A stretch of DNA of 64,000 nucleotides, from contig NZ_OU745390.1 in the NCBI RefSeq assembly GCF_916618955.1, positions 3,038,001 through 3,102,000 on the forward strand. The letters are read 5' to 3'. The stretch is from Pseudomonas sp. Marseille-Q3773 (GTDB lineage Bacteria > Pseudomonadota > Gammaproteobacteria > Pseudomonadales > Pseudomonadaceae). The position numbers and the translations under genes are program-made. This document shows, piece by piece, positions 46,556-53,644 of the stretch (position 1 is its first letter; every line of letters starts with the position of its first letter). A model generated the notes under the pieces. That model saw nothing but the letters and a program-made list of their open reading frames with translations. It did not search any database and was not told the DNA's origin.

Positions 46556-46775
46556 GGGCCTATTCGCGGGTGAACCCGCTCCCACAGGTAGGGTGCAGAT
46601 TCGCTGATTACGCGATCCCTGCGGCCGTGGCCGCGAACACCGGCGCAGCCGGTGCCATGCACCGCGTCGTCTGCTTCGCGGGCTTGCCCGCTCCCACAGG
46701 TACTGCGCGGGCTTCGGGCTCACGCTGTACCTGTGGGAGCGGCCGTGGCCGCGAACAATGGCGCAGCCGATGCCA
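46556..46775. repeat. Cluster of REP elements
   Basis: At least three REP units in about 220 bases: 'cgcgggtgaacccgctccca' (46565), 'gcgggcttgcccgctcccac' (46680) and the facing 'cctgtgggagcggccgtggc' (46731), with interspersed 'gcgcagccggtgcc' pieces. Confidence 0.8.
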
Positions 46776-46782
46776 TAGCGAG

Positions 46783-46953
46783 TTACAAGTCGTCGAGTCG
46801 AACCTTCACACGCAGCGGGGAAGCAAGGCGCTTTTCCACTCTGGCGATAAGCACTTTATCGTCCTCATCGGGGGACTTGGTCTTGGAGCGCTTAAGTTCT
46901 ATGCAAGCGCGGGCCTTGAGTTCATCGTCCACGCGGTTGTCGATCGAAGCCAT
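46783..46953 (-). CDS. RelB/DinJ-type antitoxin remnant (56 residues)
   Basis: MASIDNRVDDELKARACIEL resembles the start of RelB/DinJ antitoxins (MASINIRIDDELKARAYxxLE). 'EDDKVLIARVEKRLASPLRVKVRLDDL' resembles their C-terminal toxin-binding end (LIxxVRERLAxPxxVKVxLDDL). About 30-40 residues of the usual middle are absent, so this is probably an internally deleted copy. No toxin gene is adjacent. GGAAGG precedes the ATG at 46953. Confidence 0.55.
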   Translation of the reverse strand: MASIDNRVDDELKARACIELKRSKTKSPDEDDKVLIARVEKRLASPLRVKVRLDDL

Positions 46954-47023
46954 GGGCCAGCCCTTCCTGCTGAGACGTCCGTCATTACAATACATTTGTC
47001 CGCCTACAGCCACCGCCGACCTG

Positions 47024-47485
47024 CTACTTCCCCTCCCCAACCGGCTCCACCCGCTGCACCACGATCTGCATATGGGTCGCCATGTCGGTCAGTATCACCT
47101 CCCCTTCCTTGTACTCCGGGGTGATCATCAGCGAGCGGACAAAATGCTCGTTGCCACCTTCGCGCTTTTGCACGTTCTCGAACGCCACGATGATCGTGTC
47201 GTTGCGCCAGTTGCTGATGTCGAAACCGCCCGCAGCAACGAACTCACTAATGTCGCGCTCGTCGTTGAACACATTGGCCGGCAGGATCAGCAGGCGGTCC
47301 TTGAGAAACACCTGATAATACTGGCGAGGCCCCACCGGCCAGTTCTGCTCCACCACGTGCTCGATACGCCAGTGATGGACGTTGTTTTCATAAACCACGA
47401 CGCGCTCGACCTTGTGCCCGTTGCAAGCAACGAGCAAGGGCAACAGCAAAGCAGCGAACCCGCTACGTATTCGGCGCACATTCAT
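47024..47485 (-). CDS. Small lipoprotein downstream of T6SS cluster
   Basis: 153 residues with a lipoprotein signal MNVRRIRSGFAALLLPLLVAC (lipobox LVAC, Cys at 21). The mature part 'GHKVERVVVYENNVHHWRIEHVVEQNWPVGPRQYYQVFLKDRLLILP' is mostly beta and matches no family I recognise. It lies 31 bases after the membrane-protein gene, so it probably belongs to the same transcript. It could be a periplasmic partner or a second immunity factor. Confidence 0.65.
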   Translation of the reverse strand: MNVRRIRSGFAALLLPLLVACNGHKVERVVVYENNVHHWRIEHVVEQNWPVGPRQYYQVFLKDRLLILPANVFNDERDISEFVAAGGFDISNWRNDTIIVAFENVQKREGGNEHFVRSLMITPEYKEGEVILTDMATHMQIVVQRVEPVGEGK

Positions 47486-47516
47486 TCACAAGCCTCGTTA
47501 CAGCAGCGCTGAGCCA

Positions 47517-47957
47517 TCATTTGCCGGCTTTTGCCGCCTGGCGGTTGGCCCTGCGGGTTTCCCGGTAGCCCACCAGGCGCACGCGCATTTCCCGGTAGCG
47601 CTGGCTATTGATCACCAGCAAGGCCAGCAGCCCGAACAGCAAAACCGAAACATAGCCGCCCATGTGCGGCCGGTAAGCGTAGCTGGGCAAAGCGGCCAAC
47701 ACGGCCAGCGCGTTCAGGCCGACCAGCCCGCGTACGCCCCAGCCATAGCCTCGCACCATGGCGATATGCGAAGCGGCGCTCAGCCCCCCTGCCAGCGTCA
47801 GGACCAGCACCGACAGCGACCGGTCCGGGCTGCGCAGCCAGGTGGAGAACACCAGTGAAACACAGCCGCCAATGGCAAAGCAGGACAGCATGAACTCGGC
47901 GATGAACACGCCGAAATAACGGGAAAGGAATGCTTGCAGTTCCTGGCCATGGGTCAT
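47517..47957 (-). CDS. Four-helix inner-membrane protein, candidate immunity protein
   Basis: 146 residues with four membrane segments (about 15-37 'FGVFIAEFMLSCFAIGGCVSLVF'; 47-67 'LSVLVLTLAGGLSAASHIAMV'; 73-92 'WGVRGLVGLNALAVLAALPSY'; 98-114 'GGYVSVLLFGLLALLVI') and a basic C-terminus. The ATG overlaps the preceding gene's stop by 4 bases. Small polytopic membrane proteins encoded this way typically protect against pore-forming T6SS effectors; that role is inferred. Confidence 0.65.
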   Translation of the reverse strand: MTHGQELQAFLSRYFGVFIAEFMLSCFAIGGCVSLVFSTWLRSPDRSLSVLVLTLAGGLSAASHIAMVRGYGWGVRGLVGLNALAVLAALPSYAYRPHMGGYVSVLLFGLLALLVINSQRYREMRVRLVGYRETRRANRQAAKAGK

Positions 47958-48859
47958 TCGTCAATTTCCTCATAAAGCCCCACGGCAACCGACTGCACGA
48001 AGCTACTGCTGGCAAAACCCGACAAGCCGCCAATCGAGTCCTTGATCAAGGTACGCGTGGCGTGCTGGATTTGGGTCGGGGTGAAACGCTTGATCGCGGC
48101 ACCCGCCGCTTGCTTCAGCTTCAGCTGCTTGGCGGTGAGCGACGGGTGCTTGATCTGCAGAAGTTCCTCGGCCAGGGCCTTGCGCTGCTGCCGCGACAGG
48201 CTCTGGAACAGCTCTCGCCAGCCCTTGCCGGTCGCCGCTTTGCGTGCCTGCAGGAAACGCACGGTGTTCAGGCTCGATGCGCCCACACCGGCCAGCGCTA
48301 CGCCGTCGAGGATGCTCATTACCGTCTGCACCGTGTCGTTACTGTCGAGCCAGTCGTTCTGCCCAGGGTCGAACACTTCGTTGAACACCCGGTACCCGCC
48401 CATCATGCACTGCCCGGTCCCGGCCGCTGCGGCGGCATAACCGACCGCCGTCAACACCATGCTGGCGCCGGCAGTGAAGGGCACGGCAATGGTGCCGCTG
48501 AACATGACGACCCAACCCAGGTAGGCCGACAGGCAACTCAAACTGGCGTTCACGGCCTCTGCCATCACCTTGCGCTCACGTGCGCCGGTCTGCAGCTGAG
48601 TCATGAACTGTTCAGGTGACTTGTATGGTGGCGCCTCCTGCAGGATCACGCGCTTGGGCGCGATGCTGCAGATCGGCTTGAATTCGCGCAGGACGATCAC
48701 GTTGTACTGGGCATCGATGTAGACAACACCCGCGCCAACGATACCCGGGTCGGAATCGATGGCCCTGAACAACTTCTGCTGGTCGACGGTCAACAGCAGC
48801 CGCTGGCGGGCCATTTGCTGCTGGTAGCCGCCGAGGACGCCGGACATCAGGTCGGTCAC
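47954..48859 (-). CDS. Unrecognised 301-residue protein, candidate T6SS effector
   Basis: The start is GTG 48859 (MTDLMSGVLGGYQQQMARQR), with AAGGAG 5-10 bases upstream. Residues about 1-100 are soluble alpha/beta ('VGAGVVYIDAQYNVIVLREF'). About 110-155 form a glycine/alanine-rich hydrophobic hairpin ('SAYLGWVVMFSGTIAVPFTAGASMVLTAVGYAAAAAGTG', long enough for two helices). About 160-301 are helical and basic ('KGWRELFQSLSRQQRKALAEELLQIKHPSLTAKQLKLKQ'). No signal peptide and no enzyme motif. It lies 112 bases downstream of tagQ and overlaps a membrane protein gene; by analogy with membrane-acting effector/immunity pairs it may be a T6SS cargo. Confidence 0.6.
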   Translation of the reverse strand: MTDLMSGVLGGYQQQMARQRLLLTVDQQKLFRAIDSDPGIVGAGVVYIDAQYNVIVLREFKPICSIAPKRVILQEAPPYKSPEQFMTQLQTGARERKVMAEAVNASLSCLSAYLGWVVMFSGTIAVPFTAGASMVLTAVGYAAAAAGTGQCMMGGYRVFNEVFDPGQNDWLDSNDTVQTVMSILDGVALAGVGASSLNTVRFLQARKAATGKGWRELFQSLSRQQRKALAEELLQIKHPSLTAKQLKLKQAAGAAIKRFTPTQIQHATRTLIKDSIGGLSGFASSSFVQSVAVGLYEEIDE

Positions 48860-48902
48860 GACAACTCTCCTTGATTCGAAAGCCGCTGCGCCGGCCCACG
48901 CA

Positions 48903-48932
48903 CGCCCCGTGCAGGTCAGGCGACCTGCCTGG
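48903..48932. other. Hairpin between tagQ and the candidate effector
   Basis: 'cccc..gcaggtc' / 'gacctgc..gggg' around 'aggc'. No T-tract follows in either direction, so it may act as an mRNA processing or attenuation stem. Confidence 0.45.
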
Positions 48933-48971
48933 GGCAGCACGCGCACCGGCGCAAGCGCAACGGAGCGTGGG

Positions 48972-49877
48972 TTACACGTTCGGGCAAGGCACCGGCGCCC
49001 AGTCACCCATGTCGGGGCTGCGGCACATCTTGTTGACCTGGTCGACGCCAGCATTGGCCACCTGCTGGGCCTCGGCTTTCTTGGTCGTGGCCTTCTGCAG
49101 GGTCTTCTCGGTGGCGACCGCCTCCTGCGGTACGTTCTTGTTCACCTTGACGGCCTGGGTCTTCTTCTTGCCAGTGGTGGTCTTCGGCGGTTCAGCCACG
49201 GTCGCTACGTCGGTACGGGCCACACCCACCTGCTTGAGGTCCTGCTCGTAGGCCTGGGTGTAGTTGTCGAGGTTTTCCGCGACGCGGCCGTTGACGGTGG
49301 CCAGCAGCTTGTTCGACTCCTGCAGGCCGGAGACGATCTCGGCCAGGCGCTTGCGCCCTTCGGTGTCGTTGATGCGGTTGGCCTTGCGGCCTTCGATCAG
49401 GCTGGTGAATTCACGCTGGTAGCAGCTCTGCGAAGCCTTGGCATAGGCCGTGGTGCGGTCCAGGTCGGCGGCGCTCTTGTCGATGTCAGTGGCGTACGAG
49501 GCAATGCGCTGCTTGTCGTCGCTGATCTGCTTCTGGCGCTCGGTGTAGTAACCGGCCGCGCCGCCCACCAGGGCACCGCCCGCCGCACCGATGGCAGCGT
49601 TGCGGCCGCGGTTGTCGCCGTCGACCAAGGCGCCGGTCAGGGCACCGCCGAGGGCACCGATGACGGCGCCGGTCGCTACCGAGCGGGTCATGTCGCCGTC
49701 AGTGGAGCGCAGGTGCTGCACAGGCTCGTAGCAGCTCGGGTAGTACTCCACCTTGGTCGTGGCACCCACCTTGGACACAGGTGAGCTGGAGCAGCCCGCC
49801 ATCAGGACAGTGCTGAAACCTGCGGCGAGCAGCAGGGCGGAACGGGCATGGGAAGCCGTGAAGATGGTCTTGAACAT
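48972..49877 (-). CDS. tagQ: T6SS-associated lipoprotein TagQ
   Basis: 301-residue outer-membrane lipoprotein: signal sequence with lipobox LMAGC (Cys near 29), then a glycine-zipper stretch 'VATGAVIGALGGALTGALVDGDNRGRNAAIGAAGGALVGGAAGYY' (about 68-112). A coiled region (about 115-215) precedes a Lys/Thr/Ala-rich tail. In the P. aeruginosa H1-T6SS, TagQ anchors TagR at the outer membrane, upstream of PpkA activation. Assigned by position next to tagR-tagS-tagT and by size. Confidence 0.85.
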   Translation of the reverse strand: MFKTIFTASHARSALLLAAGFSTVLMAGCSSSPVSKVGATTKVEYYPSCYEPVQHLRSTDGDMTRSVATGAVIGALGGALTGALVDGDNRGRNAAIGAAGGALVGGAAGYYTERQKQISDDKQRIASYATDIDKSAADLDRTTAYAKASQSCYQREFTSLIEGRKANRINDTEGRKRLAEIVSGLQESNKLLATVNGRVAENLDNYTQAYEQDLKQVGVARTDVATVAEPPKTTTGKKKTQAVKVNKNVPQEAVATEKTLQKATTKKAEAQQVANAGVDQVNKMCRSPDMGDWAPVPCPNV

Positions 49878-49948
49878 GTCACTCTCTCACGTGGGTGGTT
49901 AAAACGGGGGGCCTCATGCCACCCCGCGCTTGCGTCAGGCAGAAGCCA

Positions 49949-51745
49949 CTACGAAGGCCGCGCGGCGGCCGATGCCAGGAGCTCCTTGAGGATCGTCGCC
50001 GGGTCGGCCCGCCGGTTCTGGCGGTACTCCCCAACGTGGCGAACGAACAGGGTCGCGCGGCTCACCAGGCTCTGGCCCAGGACCGGCTTGCGATTGAGTT
50101 CTTCCTTGACCCGCTGGAACTGCGCCTGGATCACCGCATCGGTGTAGCGCGTGCCGCTGGCCAGGTTGTCGATGTAGATCGCCACCGCGCCGTCGAGCGC
50201 AGCGCGGCCGTTGCTGATGGCCGCGGCATACATGCGCACGGTGGTCTGGTCGCCACGCGCCTGGGCCTCGGCCTGGGTGTTGCGCAGGTTGGTCAGGCGG
50301 ATGTTGTAGTTGTTGATGGTCTCGGCCACCAAGGCGGCGGACTGGATCAGGTTGCCGGCTGCCTCTTCGCGCTGGCGGCCGATCAGCGACACGCTGCGCT
50401 TGAGCTCTTCGTTGACCAGCCCCAGCTCGGCCTGCTGGCGCGGGTCGCTGGTGGCGGCGATGATGCTGTCAAGGCGCTTGGTCGGGTCCTCGGCGGCATC
50501 GATGTCGTCGGTCAGGCTGGCCAGGCGCCCTTGCTTCTGCCACTGCTCGAACAGTTCCTGGTAACGCGAACGGGGCGCCGCCAGGGCCCCGATGGCAATC
50601 CGGAAGCCGGTGGTCTCGTTGCGCTGCTCGGTACCGTCGGCGCCAAACAGCGGGTACTCGCGGCGCATGCCGGTGAACAGCGTGCCCTCGCCTTCCAGGT
50701 AGTTGCCGCCCTTGACCACGAAGCCGCCGTAGGCGCCCTGCAGGCGGCCGGCGTGCACCAGCTGGAACGACTCCTGGACCATTTCCGCAGCATTGCCGAT
50801 CACATCGAACAGCCCCAGCGGGTTCGGCAGCCGGGTGCCGATCGGCATCAGCCGTGCCGCCTGGCCGGTGCCGCCAGCCACCTGGTTGTACACTGCCCAG
50901 TCGCTGAGCGGCCCGTCGCTGTCACTGCCCTGGCCCTTGCGCGGGAACAGCCGCCCTTCCAGTTCCTGGCGGCTTACCGCAGAACCGCCACGGGCAGCGA
51001 ACTCCCACTCCACTTCAGTGGGCAGGCGCACGAAACCGATCCCGCCGTCCTCGGCCTTGCTGCCCCGGCCACTGACCGGCAGCAGGTCGCGGTGATACTT
51101 GAGCAGCCAGGCGCTGTAGACCGCGACAAAGCGTTCGGCCTCGAAGCGCGACAGCTTGACCTTGGGCAGGCGCCCGGCCGCGGTGGTATCGGGCTGGCAG
51201 GCCGGCGCCGCCTCGCCGCTGGCCAGCGACTGGGCCTGGGCCATTACCTGGGCATACTGGCGGGCGCTGACCTCGTACTTGCCGATGAAATACATCATCG
51301 GCTTGAGCGGGCCGGCCTGGTCGAGCTTGGGCAGGCTGGGAGCGACCGCCTTCTGCCACTCGGGGGATAGGTCCTGGAGGCTGAACTGGCCATTGATGAA
51401 GTCACGCCGGTACCCGGAAATGAACGACTGCTGGTAGCCGGCCTCGCCTTCGCTGAACGGGTAGCCAAGGTTGACCTCGCGGTCGTCCAGGCTGCCCTGG
51501 GCCAATACGTAGACGCTGCGCAGCACCAGCTCGCCGCCGCACGGCAGCGGCAGGCTGACGTCACCGGGCAAGGGCTTGGGGTTGTCCAGCTTGCTGGTAT
51601 CCACCGCCGCTGCCGGGGCGCTGGCCGCAGCGGTGTCGACTGGCTTGGCCGGCTTGGCCGGCAGCTCCTCGGCGCCCGGCGAACAGGCCGCCAGGCCCAG
51701 CGTGGTCAGAAGCAGGGCCGCAGCCCCGAGGCGAAGTTCAGACAT
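49949..51745 (-). CDS. tagR: T6SS post-translational regulator TagR (FGE-sulfatase-like)
   Basis: 598-residue periplasmic protein; the N-terminus MSELRLGAAALLLTTLGLAACSPG carries a possible lipobox (LAAC). About residues 75-390 form a formylglycine-generating-enzyme-like domain ('FVRLPTEVEWEFAARGG', 'NPLGLFDVIGNAAEMVQESF', 'GNYLEGEGTLFTGMRREYP'). The C-terminal part (about 400-590) is helical. TagR stimulates PpkA kinase activity in P. aeruginosa. ATG 51745 overlaps the end of tagS by 8 bases. Confidence 0.88.
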   Translation of the reverse strand: MSELRLGAAALLLTTLGLAACSPGAEELPAKPAKPVDTAAASAPAAAVDTSKLDNPKPLPGDVSLPLPCGGELVLRSVYVLAQGSLDDREVNLGYPFSEGEAGYQQSFISGYRRDFINGQFSLQDLSPEWQKAVAPSLPKLDQAGPLKPMMYFIGKYEVSARQYAQVMAQAQSLASGEAAPACQPDTTAAGRLPKVKLSRFEAERFVAVYSAWLLKYHRDLLPVSGRGSKAEDGGIGFVRLPTEVEWEFAARGGSAVSRQELEGRLFPRKGQGSDSDGPLSDWAVYNQVAGGTGQAARLMPIGTRLPNPLGLFDVIGNAAEMVQESFQLVHAGRLQGAYGGFVVKGGNYLEGEGTLFTGMRREYPLFGADGTEQRNETTGFRIAIGALAAPRSRYQELFEQWQKQGRLASLTDDIDAAEDPTKRLDSIIAATSDPRQQAELGLVNEELKRSVSLIGRQREEAAGNLIQSAALVAETINNYNIRLTNLRNTQAEAQARGDQTTVRMYAAAISNGRAALDGAVAIYIDNLASGTRYTDAVIQAQFQRVKEELNRKPVLGQSLVSRATLFVRHVGEYRQNRRADPATILKELLASAAARPS

Positions 51746-52940
51746 CACGGATTCCTTGGCTGGCATCGATGCGCGTCACCCGCCAGCCGCCCACGGCAGC
51801 AGCGGCGGCGCTGGCCAGCAGCACCGCAGACAACGCAACGAAGTAATGCATCGGCAACAGGTGGCTGGCGTACTCGCCGGGCACCTGGGTGAAGATCCGG
51901 TTGAGGCCCTGCTCGGCCAGCAGGTACAGGCCGCCGGCAACTGCCGCCGCCAGCACGCCGCTGTACAGCGCCTGCAGCACCACGAACAGCAGCAGCGCGG
52001 CCGTACCGAACCCCAGCAGGCGCAGCACCGCCAGCTCGCGCTGCTTGCGCTGGACGGCCGCCACTGCGCCAGCGGCGATGGCGGCCACGGCGCCAGCCAC
52101 GGCCAGGCTGGTGATGATCCAGAACACCAGGTCGAGGTTGCGGCTGAGGGCCTGCACCTGGGCGATCTGCGCCGCCTGGGTCGATACCAGCCATTTGCGT
52201 TCGGCAAAATAGGCGCGCAGCGGCTCGACATCGGCCAGCCCCCGCGCATACAGGCGAAACGCCGGGTAGATCCGCCCGGCATCGCTGCCTGCGGCCTCGC
52301 CCGGCCAGCCCAGCGCCGGCACAGCGCGCCCGTCGCGGTAATCCTCGACCGCTTCGAGCAGGGCCAGCGACGCGAACAGGCCATCGCGCTCGAACGCCGC
52401 CAGCGGCAGCACCGCGGCCACCTGCAGGCGCGTCTGGCGCCACTGCACCTGGCCGGCCTGCTGGCGGCTGAAGCTGGCCTGCAACTCATCACCGGCAGCG
52501 GCACCGAGCTTCTCGGCAGCGGTAAAACTCAATACCACCTGCTGCAGGCCCTGTGGTGGCGGCACCTGTTGCAACAAAGGGTCACCGGCAGCGGTCGGCA
52601 GCATCTCGACGGTCACCGCGCGCCCTTGGGCAGGCAGCAACAGCTCGGCAGTGGCGGCGATCTGCCGGGTTCGCGCAATGGCGAAGGCAACGTCCGGTCG
52701 CTGGGCCAGGGCCTGGATGAAATCGGCATGGAAACGGCCACCGCCCAGGGGAATGATTTCGCGCACACTCGGGTCGCGTTGCAGCCGCTCGGTCAGGCTG
52801 CCGACCAGGCCGAACTTAAGCCCGAACAGCACCAGCAAGGGGGCGATCACCGCAACCAGCGCCAGCACGCTGCACGCCGACAGCCGCGCATCGTTGCGGT
52901 AGTCCTGCCAGGCCAGCCCGGCGATCAGCCACGGGCGCAT
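51738..52940 (-). CDS. tagS: T6SS ABC transporter permease TagS
   Basis: 400-residue FtsX/MacB-like permease with four membrane segments: one near the N-terminus (about 20-42 'CSVLALVAVIAPLLVLFGLKFGL'), a large periplasmic domain (about 45-265), then three near the C-terminus ('LVFWIITSLAVAGAVAAIAAGAVAAV', 'LLLFVVLQALYSGVLAAAVAGGLYLL', 'HYFVALSAVLLASAAAAAVGGW'). With TagT it forms the membrane sensor unit of the threonine phosphorylation pathway. The ATG shares one base with the tagT stop. Confidence 0.88.
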   Translation of the reverse strand: MRPWLIAGLAWQDYRNDARLSACSVLALVAVIAPLLVLFGLKFGLVGSLTERLQRDPSVREIIPLGGGRFHADFIQALAQRPDVAFAIARTRQIAATAELLLPAQGRAVTVEMLPTAAGDPLLQQVPPPQGLQQVVLSFTAAEKLGAAAGDELQASFSRQQAGQVQWRQTRLQVAAVLPLAAFERDGLFASLALLEAVEDYRDGRAVPALGWPGEAAGSDAGRIYPAFRLYARGLADVEPLRAYFAERKWLVSTQAAQIAQVQALSRNLDLVFWIITSLAVAGAVAAIAAGAVAAVQRKQRELAVLRLLGFGTAALLLFVVLQALYSGVLAAAVAGGLYLLAEQGLNRIFTQVPGEYASHLLPMHYFVALSAVLLASAAAAAVGGWRVTRIDASQGIRDV

Positions 52941-53644
52941 CAGACGGCCTGCACCAGGCTGGCGGTGACGCCGCCGTCGGCATCGCGCCGGCAGGCCATG
53001 CGCAGCACGTCCAGCCCGGCCTGGCGCGCCAGCGCTTCGTCATGGGTGGCGAGCACGCAGGTTACATGGCGCGCCTGGGCCTCGCGCAGCAGCAACTGCA
53101 TGACCCGCTCGGCGTTCACCGGGTCCAGCGCTGCGGTAGGCTCGTCGGCCAGCAGCAACGCCGGCGCATGCGCCAGGGCCCGGGCGCAGCTGACCCGCTG
53201 GCGTTGCCCCAGCGACAACGCGGCAGGCTTCTTGGCCAACTGGTCATGCACATCCAGCGCCTCGGCCAGGCGTTCGACGCTGCCGTCCTCGCCCAACCCC
53301 AACAGCTGCCGCGGCAGGCGGATATTGCCCCGCACATCGAGGAAGCCGAGCAAGCCGCCGGCCTGCAGCACATAGCCCAGCTGGCGGCTGCGCAGCGCCG
53401 CCAGCTGGTCGAGACGGCGCTGGCGCCACAGGCCAGCCACATCGGCGCCAGCAAAGACGAAGCCCTCGGCGGCATCCGGTGCCAGTACCAGTGCCAGCAG
53501 GTCGAGCAAGGTGCTCTTGCCGCAGCCGCTGGGGCCGACCAGCGCCACCCGTGCCCCAGCCGCCAGCTGCAGCCGGTCGATCTGCAGGCTGTAGCGCTGG
53601 GCGCCGTGCCCGCGCGTCTTGCGCACCCCATGCAGGCTGATCAT
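52940..53644 (-). CDS. tagT: T6SS ABC transporter ATPase TagT
   Basis: 234-residue ATPase of the LolD/MacB type. Walker A 'GPSGCGKSTLLDLL' (about 38-51), Q-loop 'GYVLQAGGLLGFL', signature 'LSLGQRQRVSCARALA' (about 145-160) and Walker B 'ALLLADEPTAALD' (about 163-175); switch His in 'VLATHDEALA'. It shares one base with ppkA upstream (TGATG) and with tagS downstream. ATP-driven partner of TagS. Confidence 0.93.
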   Translation of the reverse strand: MISLHGVRKTRGHGAQRYSLQIDRLQLAAGARVALVGPSGCGKSTLLDLLALVLAPDAAEGFVFAGADVAGLWRQRRLDQLAALRSRQLGYVLQAGGLLGFLDVRGNIRLPRQLLGLGEDGSVERLAEALDVHDQLAKKPAALSLGQRQRVSCARALAHAPALLLADEPTAALDPVNAERVMQLLLREAQARHVTCVLATHDEALARQAGLDVLRMACRRDADGGVTASLVQAV

